From: Lentisphaerota bacterium
Lineage (GTDB): Bacteria > Verrucomicrobiota > Kiritimatiellia > JAAZAB01
Direction of reading: 5' to 3'
Assembly (NCBI GenBank): GCA_016188985.1
Contig: JACPGM010000119.1
Span: forward strand, 25,274 to 89,273
DNA: 64,000 nt
Shown: one piece after another, positions 8,754-17,560 of the stretch
Numbering within the stretch: position 1 is the first letter of the stretch
Layout of the letters: each line of letters opens with the position of its first letter
Program-made: the position numbers and the translations under genes
Notes under the pieces: model-generated
The model's database searches: none
What the model saw: the letters and a program-made list of their open reading frames with translations, nothing else
What the model was told of the DNA's origin: nothing

Positions 8754-8957
8754 GCTGTAGACTGAAGACTTCATTGGGAGGCGTCGGGCGACTGTTTCAT
8801 GTAACCGCGGGCTTGAGCCCGTGGTCATGCACGTCAGAATTATCCACGCCCTCACGGGCGCGGCTACCAAGATTGGAATCGATTGAGAGGAACGACGGAT
8901 ACTGAAAGGCCGTAGCGCATTGCGGACCTACAGCCTTCAGCCTACAGTCTTCAGCCA
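8741..8957. repeat. Composite inverted-repeat block between znuC and znuB
   Basis: The flanks are inverted copies of a TGTAGGCTGAAGACT-like sequence (8744-8770 and 8930-8956). Between them, 8801-8867 holds two short hairpins, CGCGGGCTTGAGCCCG and CCACGCCCTCACGGGCGCGG, the latter related to the tandem repeat at 6560. No coding potential is evident. Confidence 0.6.
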
Positions 8958-8969
8958 TTGTTTAAGAAT

Positions 8970-9800
8970 ATGACTTTCTGGCACCATATTGCCGGACATC
9001 TGCCTTTCGAGTGGGCCCAATTCGTGTTCATGCAGAATGCCCTGCTGGCGATCCTGCTGATCGCCCCACTCTTTGCGCTGATCGGCTGTTTAGTGATCAG
9101 CAACCAGATGACGTTCTTTTCCGACGCCATCGGGCACGCCGCGCTGACCGGCATTGCCATCGGCGTCCTGGCAGGACTGGCCGACCCGCTCTGGGCGATG
9201 CTGGGCTTTGCGGCCGTGCTGGCCGTCCTCGTTTCCGTCCTGCGCCGCTACTCCTCGGCCTCGACCGACACCATTATCGGGTTGATCATGGCCCTGGCCG
9301 TGGCGCTGGGAGTGGTCCTGCTCTCCCGTGGCGGCGGCTTTGCGCGCTATTCCAGCTACTTGATTGGTGACTTGCTGACCATCAGGCCATTCGAGATTTT
9401 ACGGCTCGTGCTATTGCTGGCGCTGGTGGCCGGCGTGTGGCTGGTTTTTTTCAATCAACTTTTTTTTACGGGTTTAAATCGTTCGCTGGCCAGGGCCCGC
9501 GGCTTCCCGGTGTGGCGCTTGGAAACATTTTTTGCCGTGCTGGTGGCCATGGTGGTCACAATCACCATTCCCTGGGTCGGCCTGCTGGTCATCAATGCCC
9601 TGCTGATCGTCCCGGCCGCTGCCGCGCGCAACCTGGCGCGCAGCATGAGCGCTTACGTGCTGCTGGCCATAATCATCAGCGCCCTGTCCGGCATCCTGGG
9701 ACTGATCAGCTCCTTCTATTGGAGCACGGCCACGGGTGCTACGATCGTTCTCTGGGCCATCGGGTTTTTTATTTTGTCGCTGGTTTTCCGTCAGCGGTAA
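8970..9800 (+). CDS. znuB: Metal ABC transporter permease (ZnuB type)
   Basis: 276 residues, strongly hydrophobic with about eight membrane helices. It contains SDAIGHAALTGIAIG, the conserved coupling segment of the ABC-3 metal permease family, and a late segment VGLLVINALLIVPAAAARNLA that is also typical. I use the ATG at 8970; the track uses a TTG four codons earlier and neither has a clear ribosome site. It completes the ZnuA-C-B importer and is followed after 7 bases by the symporter gene. Confidence 0.85.
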   Translation: MTFWHHIAGHLPFEWAQFVFMQNALLAILLIAPLFALIGCLVISNQMTFFSDAIGHAALTGIAIGVLAGLADPLWAMLGFAAVLAVLVSVLRRYSSASTDTIIGLIMALAVALGVVLLSRGGGFARYSSYLIGDLLTIRPFEILRLVLLLALVAGVWLVFFNQLFFTGLNRSLARARGFPVWRLETFFAVLVAMVVTITIPWVGLLVINALLIVPAAAARNLARSMSAYVLLAIIISALSGILGLISSFYWSTATGATIVLWAIGFFILSLVFRQR

Positions 9801-9807
9801 GTCACGC

Positions 9808-11127
9808 ATGCAAGCACTCGAGCCAATTTTAAGCAAGGTCGCCGATCTGGTCTGGAACTGGCCCTTGATCGTCCTGCTGCTGGGCACGCATATCTATCTC
9901 ACCATCCGTTTGAAATTCATCCAGCGCTACTTGGGCCGGGCAATCAAGATATCTTTCAGCCGGAAAGCCGAAGGCCCCGGCGATATCAGCCAGTTCGGCG
10001 CGCTGATGACGGCGCTGGCCGCGACGGTCGGCACCGGTAATATCGTTGGCGTAGCCTCGGCCGTGGCCGCCGGCGGGCCGGGCGCCGTTCTGTGGATGTG
10101 GCTCACGGGGGTGTTCGGCATCGCGACCAAATACGCGGAGGCGTTGCTGGCCGTGAAATACCGCATAATTGAGCCGGATGGCGCCATGGCCGGCGGACCG
10201 ATGTATGTGCTCGAGCGCGGCCTCGGTCAAAAATGGCTGGGCATCTTGTTCGCGGTCTTCACCGCCATCGCCGCCTTCGGCATCGGCAACATGGTGCAGG
10301 CCAACTCGATTACGGTGCTGATGCAAGAAACGTTTAATGTAGCGCCCTGGATCAGTGGGGCGGTTATGACCATTCTCGCCGCTGCGGTTATTCTGGGCGG
10401 GATCAGATCAATCGCCCGGGCCTGTCAGGTGCTGGTTCCTTTCATGGCGGTATTCTACGTTTTGGGATGTCTGATCATACTGGTAATTAATTACCAATTA
10501 ATTCTGCCCAGCATTATATTAATCCTGAAATCGGCGTTCAGCGGCCAGGCGGCCATAGGCGGCTTTATCGGCGCGGGAGTGAAAGAAGCTATGCGCTTTG
10601 GCGTGGCGCGCGGCCTGTTTTCCAACGAATCGGGACTGGGTTCGGCGCCGATTGTGGCCGCGGCCGCGCAGACCAAAACGCCGGTCCGCCAGGCGCTGGT
10701 TTCATGCACCGGCACGTTCTGGGATACCGTGGTCATCTGCGCCATCACCGGGCTGGTCATTGTCAGTTCCAGCGAGTGGACCAGAGGGTTATCGGGGGCC
10801 GCTTTGACTAAAAGCGCGTTCAGCGCTATTCCTTATATTGGGCCGCTTGTGTTGACGGTGGGCCTGGCCACTTTCGTCTTTTCGACAATTCTGGGCTGGT
10901 CATATTACGGCGAAAAAGCGGTCGAGTATCTGTTCAGTCCAAGGGCGGTCCAACCCTATCGCTACCTCTGGATTGCCGCCGTGATGGTCGGCTCGGTGGC
11001 GACACTCTCGTCCGTCTGGTCCTTTGCTGACATCACCAACGGTTTCATGGCCATTCCCAACCTGGTTGCGCTGATTTGGCTGACGCCGGTAATCTGCCGC
11101 GAGACTAAGGCTTATTTCCAGAAATAA
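9808..11127 (+). CDS. Sodium:alanine/glycine symporter, AGCS family
   Basis: 439 residues, about the usual AGCS length, with some ten membrane helices. Family signatures are clear: FGALMTALAATVGTGNIVGV, AAGGPGAVLWMW, GPMYVLERGL and, later, GLFSNESGLGSAPIVAAAA. It would import alanine or glycine with Na+. The ATG at 9808 lies 8 bases after znuB; the longer track ORF would overlap znuB. Co-transcription with the metal importer is likely but no functional link is apparent. Its stop codon lies at the edge of a family A insertion. Confidence 0.88.
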   Translation: MQALEPILSKVADLVWNWPLIVLLLGTHIYLTIRLKFIQRYLGRAIKISFSRKAEGPGDISQFGALMTALAATVGTGNIVGVASAVAAGGPGAVLWMWLTGVFGIATKYAEALLAVKYRIIEPDGAMAGGPMYVLERGLGQKWLGILFAVFTAIAAFGIGNMVQANSITVLMQETFNVAPWISGAVMTILAAAVILGGIRSIARACQVLVPFMAVFYVLGCLIILVINYQLILPSIILILKSAFSGQAAIGGFIGAGVKEAMRFGVARGLFSNESGLGSAPIVAAAAQTKTPVRQALVSCTGTFWDTVVICAITGLVIVSSSEWTRGLSGAALTKSAFSAIPYIGPLVLTVGLATFVFSTILGWSYYGEKAVEYLFSPRAVQPYRYLWIAAVMVGSVATLSSVWSFADITNGFMAIPNLVALIWLTPVICRETKAYFQK

Positions 11128-11128
11128 A

Positions 11129-11303
11129 GCAAGGGGTCAGTTACGAGGTGATCGCGTGAAGGTTCCGCCGGCAGGCGGATCCGCCAGGGTGGAAGGGACG
11201 GCTCGCCTGTCTGCGTGCGTACCCGCACAGGCAGGCCGAGCCGTCCGCGGCGCGTTCGGCGAACGCGCCCTACCCGTCGCCCCCCAATAATTGACGGATT
11301 ACC
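11129..11303. mobile_element. MITE-like element, family A copy 1
   Basis: 175 bases flanked by AAATAAA at 11122-11128 and 11304-11310, a likely target duplication. The left end reads GGGTCAGTTACGAGGTGATC and the right end, inverted, CGTCAATTATTGGGG, matching family A termini. The centre holds GGACGGCTCGCC and GTTCGGCGAACGCGCC palindromes plus an extra nested GGCGGATCCGCC hairpin. It lies between the symporter and MFS genes. Confidence 0.75.
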
Positions 11304-11329
11304 AAATAAACGTATTGGCCGGAGCAATT

Positions 11330-12559
11330 ATGAAAACCGGTAGATTAGCGCGTCTGGCTGATTTTTTTGCGCTCAAGCGCAGCATGGCGGCCATGCTGGC
11401 CATGGTCGTGCTGGTCGGCGTAGGCGAGGAAATGGCCGAGCGGTTTCTGCCGATCTATACGCTGGCCTTAGGCGGCGGCATCCTGGCCGTCGGGTTCCTG
11501 AACGCCATGGACAACCTGCTCTCGGCGCTTTATTCATTTCCGGGCGGATATTTAAGCGATCGGCTGGGCGCCAAGCGCGCGCTGGCGCTCTTCAACCTGA
11601 TTGCCATGGGCGGCTATCTCATCGTGATTCTGTTGCCGTTCTGGCCGGCGGTAATTGTCGGCTCGGTCTTCTTCCTGTCCTGGAGCGCCCTCTCGATGCC
11701 GGCCACTATGAGCCTGGTGGCCAAGGTCTTGCCGAGCAACAAGCGCACCATGGGGGTTTCCCTTCACTCCTTAGTGCGGCGTCTGCCCAAGGCCCTGGGA
11801 CCACTGCTGGGCGGCGTAATGATTGTGCTATTCGGCGAGCGGACCGGGGTGCGCATCTCTTTCGGTATAGCCCTGGTCCTGGCGGTGGTCGCCCTGGCGC
11901 TCCAGCAAGCCCTGATCGAGGATGATCCGCCAGCGCGCCAGCCAGCCGAGAAGAACCCTTTAAGGCTCTGGAAGCGCATGGCGCCGGAACTGAAAAAACT
12001 GCTGCTTTCCGATATACTGGCGCGGTTTGCCGAACAGATCCCCTACGCTTTCGTCGTCATCTGGTGCATGAAGAATAACCAGCTTTCGGCGGTCCAGTTC
12101 GGCGTTCTGACCGCGGTGGAAATGATCACGGCCATGCTGATCTATGTGCCCGTGGCCTACCTGGCCGATCGCGGCGCCAAGAAACCGTTCGTCGTCATCA
12201 CCTTTTTCAACTTTGCCCTGTTCCCGCTCATCCTGCTCTTCTCGCGCTCTTTTGCCGTGATGCTGGTGGCGTTTGTCATCCGGGGACTGAAGGAGTTCGG
12301 CGAGCCGACGCGCAAGGCCCTGATCATGGACCTGGCGCCAGAAGACCAGAAGGCCGGCATGTTCGGTTTGTATTATCTCATGCGCGACGTGATTGTTTCG
12401 CTGGCCGCGTTTGGCGGGGCGTTGCTCTGGCTGGTCTCGCCGGCGGCTAATTTCCTGACGGCCTTCGCCTGCGGACTATTGGGCGCCATCTACTTTTTGA
12501 TCTACGGGCGAGATTTACCGGCCATTCCCCGCGCCATCCCCACCCTGTCTCGCCGTTAG
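11330..12559 (+). CDS. Major facilitator superfamily transporter
   Basis: 409 residues with twelve predicted helices in two halves. The loop motif GGYLSDRLGAKRAL between helices 2 and 3 is the MFS signature, and ADRGAKKPFV repeats it in the second half. The substrate is unknown. I start at the ATG at 11330 with GGAG nine bases upstream; the track TTG at 11291 lies inside the end of a family A element. It ends 41 bases from the convergent ftsW gene. Confidence 0.85.
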   Translation: MKTGRLARLADFFALKRSMAAMLAMVVLVGVGEEMAERFLPIYTLALGGGILAVGFLNAMDNLLSALYSFPGGYLSDRLGAKRALALFNLIAMGGYLIVILLPFWPAVIVGSVFFLSWSALSMPATMSLVAKVLPSNKRTMGVSLHSLVRRLPKALGPLLGGVMIVLFGERTGVRISFGIALVLAVVALALQQALIEDDPPARQPAEKNPLRLWKRMAPELKKLLLSDILARFAEQIPYAFVVIWCMKNNQLSAVQFGVLTAVEMITAMLIYVPVAYLADRGAKKPFVVITFFNFALFPLILLFSRSFAVMLVAFVIRGLKEFGEPTRKALIMDLAPEDQKAGMFGLYYLMRDVIVSLAAFGGALLWLVSPAANFLTAFACGLLGAIYFLIYGRDLPAIPRAIPTLSRR

Positions 12560-12600
12560 CTGGAGCGGTCCGCCGATTGCGCGCAACCCCGCAAAACTTC

Positions 12601-13740
12601 TCAGAATTGGTGGACGCGGTCTTTGATGGGCTGGTGGCGCTGGTTAAACACCGGCTGGCGGGCCTGCCGGGCGATATTATACAGCACGCCGACTTCCAGG
12701 AGAGATATAACCAGGCTCGAGCCGCCCGCGCTGATGAACGGCAGGGGCAAGCCCTTGGTCGGCAAGAGACCAATTACCACGCAGATATTGATAACGGCCT
12801 GCAAGGTGATCATCAGGGTCAGGCCGAAAGCCAGCAGGCGCCCGAACGCATCGGGCGCGCGCCAACTGATCCGCAGGCCGCAGAAAAAAAATCCGGCAAA
12901 CAGCAGCACAACGCCCAAACTCGTAACCAGGCCCAATTCCTCGCCGATGATGGCGAAAATGAAATCCGTGTGCGCTTCGGGCAGGTAGTAGTGTTTCTGA
13001 ATGCTGCGGCCCAAACCCACGCCAAAAGGGCCGCCGGCAATGAAGGCGTTAATTGCATTCAGCAATTGGAAGGAATAAGTCTGGGCATATTGTTCCGGGT
13101 TTAAAAAAGCCAGAATGCGGTTCAGGCGCACCGGGTCATGCAGAACGGCCACAGAAAAGGCGCTCAAACCCACCACGGCGAAGACGGCCAGATAGGCGCT
13201 CCTGACGCCGCCCACATAGAGCACGGCCAGCCCCGCGGCGCCGCAGAGCACGGTTGTGCCGAAATCAGGTTCCGCGAAGATCAAGAGCGCGATAACGCCC
13301 AACATGGCCAGGGGCGCCACAGCGCCGCGCCAGAACTCGCGCACACGCCACTTCTCGCGCGCGAGCCACCAGGCCAGGAGCAACAGGAGGGCAAACTTGG
13401 CAAGTTCCGAAGGCTGGAAACTTAAAAAACCGATATGAAACCAGCGCCGGCTGCCGCCAATTTTGGCCCCTATGCCGGGAACCAGCACCAAGGCCAAAAG
13501 GAGCGCGGCGACCACAAAAAACGCCAAAGCCAAAGGACGCCAGCGATGGTAATCCAGTTTGCCGGCCAAGAAGCCTATTGCTGCAGCAATCAGCAGCCAG
13601 ACAACCTGGCGTTTGAGGAAATAAGCCGGGTCATCGTAAATCTCAGCGGCCCGGATGCCGCTGGTGCTGGCCAGCATAACGATGCCCAGCCCCAGCAATA
13701 ACAGAACGATTAGAAGCAGAACGGTCGGCGTTTTCCACAT
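12601..13740 (-). CDS. ftsW: Lipid II polymerase / cell-division protein FtsW
   Basis: 379 residues, ten or so helices, SEDS family. Diagnostic stretches are GGSRRWFHIGFLSFQPSELAK, the catalytic-loop region around PEAHTDFIFAIIGEELG and GLPLPFISAGGSS near the C-terminus. It polymerises peptidoglycan glycan strands with FtsI at the septum. Its ATG overlaps the LysM gene stop as TAATG, showing translational coupling. It is the last dcw gene here; murG and murC do not follow because the convergent MFS gene ends just beyond it. Confidence 0.92.
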   Translation of the reverse strand: MWKTPTVLLLIVLLLLGLGIVMLASTSGIRAAEIYDDPAYFLKRQVVWLLIAAAIGFLAGKLDYHRWRPLALAFFVVAALLLALVLVPGIGAKIGGSRRWFHIGFLSFQPSELAKFALLLLLAWWLAREKWRVREFWRGAVAPLAMLGVIALLIFAEPDFGTTVLCGAAGLAVLYVGGVRSAYLAVFAVVGLSAFSVAVLHDPVRLNRILAFLNPEQYAQTYSFQLLNAINAFIAGGPFGVGLGRSIQKHYYLPEAHTDFIFAIIGEELGLVTSLGVVLLFAGFFFCGLRISWRAPDAFGRLLAFGLTLMITLQAVINICVVIGLLPTKGLPLPFISAGGSSLVISLLEVGVLYNIARQARQPVFNQRHQPIKDRVHQF

Positions 13741-14684
13741 TACGGAATTATCAGCCGTTGCCCCACCTGCACCGTGCGATTGGTGTCCAACTGGTTAAGT
13801 TCGGCAATTTCCTCCACGGTAACCGCATACAGTTTGGCAATGGAAATGATATCTTCGTTGGGCTGAACGATGTGGCTTATTCCCGAACTGGCAATAGCCG
13901 GCGACGGCTCCGCTACCGCTGAAACCGGGGTTGCCGCCGGCGCCGCTAACGACGTCGTCTCCGCGGCGGGTGGAGCTACAGGCGCTTCAATCGCCGGCGC
14001 CGTAACCGCCGCCGGCTCGGCCGCAGCTTGCGCAACAATCAATTTCTGGCCGATTTTCAGTTTGTCGCTCTGCAGCTTATTAATATCCCGCAGGGCGCTG
14101 ACTTTGGTGCCGTGCTTCTTCGCAATCGCCGACAGAGTGTCGCCCCGCTGAACCACGTACTCATTACCGGCAGCGAGAGTCGTCTTGGTTACAGCTTCCA
14201 TCGGCCAACCAATCGTCGGCTCGGCTGGCGCGGCGACTGGCGCGGACGCGCTCGTGACAGGCTTAATGACTTTGGATTTCGCGGAAGGCTTGGCCGGCGC
14301 CGGTAATACTTTCAGGAGTCCGGGTAATTCCAATTTCTGCCCTGCATAAAGCTTGTTCGGGTTGGCGAGTTTATTCAGCGCGATTATTTCGCTGCTGGAA
14401 ATTCCGTATTGTTTGGCAATGCCACTGAGTGTGTCGCCGGGGCGGACGATATATTCGGTTATTTCCTTGGTCATGGACAAATCCGTTGGCGCCGGCTCCG
14501 CGGCCGCGGGCTTGGCCGACGGCGGCGGATAACTTACCGCCTCTTTGGTTGTCGGCGGCATACTCGACGTGGCAGCAGGCGTGGTCCTGGTCAACGTGCC
14601 ACAGCCCTGGGTGAAAAATAACGCGCCAATCGCGGCGCAGTGCAAGGCAACCACAACCACCACTAACAAAGCCGACGCTTTCAT
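13740..14684 (-). CDS. Cell-wall-associated protein with three LysM domains
   Basis: 314 residues. An N-terminal hydrophobic segment (SALLVVVVVALHCAAIGALFF) ends in TQGCG, so it is membrane-anchored or a lipoprotein with an imperfect lipobox. After a Pro/Ala-rich linker come three peptidoglycan-binding LysM repeats, each opening YIVRPGDTL, YVVQRGDTL or HIVQPNEDI. No catalytic domain is present. GAGGAGGGG directly precedes the ATG at 14684, which I prefer to the track start nine codons earlier. Its position between murD and ftsW suggests a role in septal wall organisation, by inference. Confidence 0.85.
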   Translation of the reverse strand: MKASALLVVVVVALHCAAIGALFFTQGCGTLTRTTPAATSSMPPTTKEAVSYPPPSAKPAAAEPAPTDLSMTKEITEYIVRPGDTLSGIAKQYGISSSEIIALNKLANPNKLYAGQKLELPGLLKVLPAPAKPSAKSKVIKPVTSASAPVAAPAEPTIGWPMEAVTKTTLAAGNEYVVQRGDTLSAIAKKHGTKVSALRDINKLQSDKLKIGQKLIVAQAAAEPAAVTAPAIEAPVAPPAAETTSLAAPAATPVSAVAEPSPAIASSGISHIVQPNEDIISIAKLYAVTVEEIAELNQLDTNRTVQVGQRLIIP

Positions 14685-14785
14685 TACCCCTCCTCTATTG
14701 TTTAATGACACCAGGCACCGAACAAACGAATGCCTGGAATATCGGTTAACCCTCCGCTACTGTCAAGTGTTTTTAGCAGCCAAAG

Positions 14786-14898
14786 GTAATGGCTCAGTTT
14801 TGAGGTGGTCGCGTGAAGGTAGGGACGGCTCGCCGAGCCGTCCGCGGCTCGTTCGGCGAACGCGCCCTACCTGTTGCCCCCACAAGACTGAGGCCTTA
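14786..14898. mobile_element. MITE-like element, family A copy 2, at the murD 3' end
   Basis: 113 bases flanked by the 9-base direct repeat CAGCCAAAG (14777-14785 and 14899-14907). The termini are GTAATGGCTCAGTTTTGAGG and, inverted, TAAGGCCTCAGTCTTG. The core is GACGGCTCGCCGAGCCGTC followed by GTTCGGCGAAC palindromes. It supplies the last codons and the stop codon of murD. Without it, the frame would close four codons after HALA (AKNT, then TGA). Confidence 0.88.
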
Positions 14899-16420
14899 CA
14901 GCCAAAGCATGGATCAGGTTCATAAAGCGCTCGCCGCGCTCGGCAAAGCTGCGAAACTGGTCAAAACTGGCGCAGGCAGGCGCAAGCAAGATGGTTTCAC
15001 CCGGCTTGGCCTCCTTCCAGGCCGAGGCAAAAGCGCTTTCAAGCGTACCGCACACGACGCACCGCACGCTTTCCCGCCAGGCTGCCTCCATCACTGTGGC
15101 CGACTGGCCAATCAGGTAGACCGCCGCCGCTTTGGCCGCCAGCAGTTCGCGCGCCGGCTCATAAGACTCTCCCTTCGGCAGGCCGCCGGCAATCAGGCGG
15201 ACTTTTCCCGGCATAATGCTCAGCGCCGCCAACATGGCCGCCAGATTCGTGGCTTTGGAATCATTCACGAAGCGGATGCCGCGCACGGCGCCCAAGTCCT
15301 GCAGGCGATGCGGCAACGGCTGGAAAGCGCGGACGGCGGCAGCCAGATGGCAGGCATTCACCCCGCAGGCTGAAAGCGCGGCCAAAGCCGCAGCCGCGGT
15401 CAGCCCCATGACTTCGTTGTCGAACATCGTGCCGCGTAATTCAATTTTTTCCCCTGAGATTGAATTATGAATGACACCGGACTGATAAAAGCAATCGGCC
15501 GTCGGACTGACGCCTAACCGGTCAGTTATTGGGGGCACAAGAGGTAGGGCGCGTTCGCCGAACGCGCCGCGGACGGTCCCGCCGAGGCGGGATAAACTCG
15601 GCGCTTGCCCCGCCCTGTGGCGGGGAGCCGTCCCTACCATCGCTCGACCACCTTGTATCTGACCCATTACGCTGACGCCTACGGCAATCCAGCGGTTGGG
15701 CGAATGAGCCAGAGACTTGATCTCCGGCAGTATAGTTTGTTCAACAACACCGGTATCGGCCGAGGTCATGTGCGCGAACAAGCGTGCTTTCATTTTACTA
15801 TATTGTTGAAAATCACCATGGCGGTCAATATGATTGGGCCACAGGTTCAATAACACCCCTACATCCGGACGGAACATCCGGACGGTTTCCAGTTGAAAGG
15901 AGCTGACTTCCAGCACCAGCCAATCCAGTTGGCGGCGCTCAGCGATCACCGCGCTAACCGGCACTCCATAATTACCCGCGACGGCGACTCGTTGTCCGGC
16001 CAGGGCCAGCGCCTCAGCGCACAGTTTAACGAGCGTGCTTTTGCCGTTCGAGCCGCTGATGGCCAACACTCGGGCTGCTGCGCGGCTCCAGCCCAGTTCC
16101 AGTTCGGCAAGCACCGGGATACCCCGGGCTTCCGTCGCCTTTACGACAGCAGCGGTCGCCGGAATACCGGGACTGACAATGGCAACTTCAAAATCACCCG
16201 CCGACGCTAAAGCTCTGGCGGGCAGGCCCGGTGGCGCTGAGCCCGTTCCCAGGGCGACCTCGGCGCCCAGAGCCTGCAACGCCGCGGCGCGCCGGCGCAA
16301 AGCTGGCGAATCCTCACAATCGCCGGCCACGACCCGCGTGCCCTCGGCCAGCAGCAGCCGGGCCGCGGCTTCCCCGCTAACGCCCAAACCGAGCACCAGA
16401 GCTGATTTGTAGCGGCGCAT
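14867..16420 (-). CDS. murD: UDP-N-acetylmuramoyl-L-alanine--D-glutamate ligase with in-frame 55-residue insertion
   Basis: 517 residues, about 60 more than usual. It adds D-glutamate to UDP-MurNAc-L-Ala in the cytoplasm. Motifs are intact: ATP loop ISGSNGKST, LEVSSFQLE, NLWPNHIDRHG, HRLQDLG, FVNDSKATN and LLAPACASFDQF. The extra length lies between IAVGVS and PTADCF, where a 165-base family A insertion has been translated in frame; the duplicated target gives a second GVS. A second copy replaces the last codons. Removing both gives about 456 residues, the family norm. The protein is probably active, because both insertions lie away from the catalytic motifs. The mraY gene ends 15 bases upstream. 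Confidence 0.92.
   Translation of the reverse strand: MRRYKSALVLGLGVSGEAAARLLLAEGTRVVAGDCEDSPALRRRAAALQALGAEVALGTGSAPPGLPARALASAGDFEVAIVSPGIPATAAVVKATEARGIPVLAELELGWSRAAARVLAISGSNGKSTLVKLCAEALALAGQRVAVAGNYGVPVSAVIAERRQLDWLVLEVSSFQLETVRMFRPDVGVLLNLWPNHIDRHGDFQQYSKMKARLFAHMTSADTGVVEQTILPEIKSLAHSPNRWIAVGVSVMGQIQGGRAMVGTAPRHRAGQAPSLSRLGGTVRGAFGERALPLVPPITDRLGVSPTADCFYQSGVIHNSISGEKIELRGTMFDNEVMGLTAAAALAALSACGVNACHLAAAVRAFQPLPHRLQDLGAVRGIRFVNDSKATNLAAMLAALSIMPGKVRLIAGGLPKGESYEPARELLAAKAAAVYLIGQSATVMEAAWRESVRCVVCGTLESAFASAWKEAKPGETILLAPACASFDQFRSFAERGERFMNLIHALAVRPQSCGGNR
15517..15671. mobile_element. MITE-like element, family A copy 3, inside the murD frame
   Basis: 155 bases flanked by a perfect 10-base direct repeat CTGACGCCTA (15507-15516 and 15672-15681); element plus one repeat is 165 bases, or 55 codons, so the frame is kept. 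The ends are ACCGGTCAGTTATTGGGGG and, inverted, CGTAATGGGTCAGATAC. It is in the opposite orientation to copy 2, and the centre holds an additional CCCGCC hairpin. There is no stop codon in the murD frame. Confidence 0.9.
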
Positions 16421-16435
16421 TTATTCCGGCTGTGC

Positions 16436-17548
16436 TCAGCGGATCTTCAACAGCAAAAGACCGATAAGCGCAAAAATGATTGAGATAATCCAGAAACGGA
16501 CGGTCACCTGCGTCTCGCTCCAGGGGGTCGGCTTCAACTCGAAGTGATGATGAAGCGGTGAGCAGGCAAAAATACGCCGGCGTTTCCATTTGAAGCAACC
16601 TACCTGCAGCATAACGCTCAAAGCTTCCAGCACAAACACCCCGCCGACGACTGCCAGCACCAGTTCCTGTTTAATCAAGACGGCCACGCAACCCAGGGCG
16701 CCGCCCAAGGCCAGCGAGCCGGTATCGCCCATGAAAACAAGCGCAGGATGGCAATTAAACCAGAGGAAGCCCAGGCAGGCGCCAAGCAGGCATCCACACA
16801 AGACCGCCAGTTCGCCGCTGCCCGGCACATAGGGAATCTGCAGGTAGTCCGCAAACTTGGCGTGCCCGGCTACATAGGCCATAACCATGTAGGCCAGCGC
16901 CACGGAAGCCGCACAGCCGATCGCCAGGCCATCCAGGCCATCGGTCAGATTGACGGCATTGCTGGCGCCGACAATCACGACGGCCACAAAAAGAAAAACG
17001 GCAATGAGCCACATTTCGGCAATGAGCGGCGCTTTCAGAAAGGGCACCATCAATTTGCGGACGGTCACGCGCGTCTCCGGCATTATCAGCAAGACCATCG
17101 TAAGACCCGCGACCCACAGCGCCTGCAACAGCAGTTTCTTCCGGCCGCTGAGGCCTTTAGGATTCTTATGCACGGTTTTAATAAAGTCATCGGCAAAGCC
17201 AATCGCGCCCATAACGCCGAACGTCAGCAGAGCCGGCCAGAGAACCGGGCAGGTCGGAACGGCCCAGAGCAGGCAGGAGCCCGCTGTGGCCGTGATGATC
17301 AGCAGCCCGCCCATGGTCGGAGTCTGTTTTTTCTTGTCACCGTGCAGGGTTTCGAGCGCCGGCAAGTCATCCTTATAGCGCGGCGCGTTGTTGCTGGTAA
17401 GCCGCGCCAGCCGGCGGATAAGCCAGGGCCCCAACAGCAGACTGATCAAAAAAGCCGTGCCGGCGCCGGCGACCATGCGGACCGTAATGTATTGAAAAAC
17501 GCGTAAATACGAAACGTAGTCCGCGAGCAAATGCAGGTAATAAAGCAT
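16436..17548 (-). CDS. mraY: Phospho-N-acetylmuramoyl-pentapeptide transferase
   Basis: 370 residues, about ten helices. It transfers phospho-MurNAc-pentapeptide to undecaprenyl phosphate, making lipid I on the inner face of the membrane. Visible signatures are the aspartates in GFADDFIKTVHKNPKGL, NAVNLTDGLDGLAIG, VFMGDTGSLALGG and the histidine cluster SPLHHHFEL. It lies between murF and murD with 12-15 base gaps, as in a single operon. Confidence 0.93.
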   Translation of the reverse strand: MLYYLHLLADYVSYLRVFQYITVRMVAGAGTAFLISLLLGPWLIRRLARLTSNNAPRYKDDLPALETLHGDKKKQTPTMGGLLIITATAGSCLLWAVPTCPVLWPALLTFGVMGAIGFADDFIKTVHKNPKGLSGRKKLLLQALWVAGLTMVLLIMPETRVTVRKLMVPFLKAPLIAEMWLIAVFLFVAVVIVGASNAVNLTDGLDGLAIGCAASVALAYMVMAYVAGHAKFADYLQIPYVPGSGELAVLCGCLLGACLGFLWFNCHPALVFMGDTGSLALGGALGCVAVLIKQELVLAVVGGVFVLEALSVMLQVGCFKWKRRRIFACSPLHHHFELKPTPWSETQVTVRFWIISIIFALIGLLLLKIR

Positions 17549-17560
17549 GGTAATCTTTCG

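Noticed and set aside
16748-17506. 252-codon plus-strand ORF over mraY
   Set aside because: Gln/Arg/His-rich shadow translation; the minus strand encodes mraY with all motifs.
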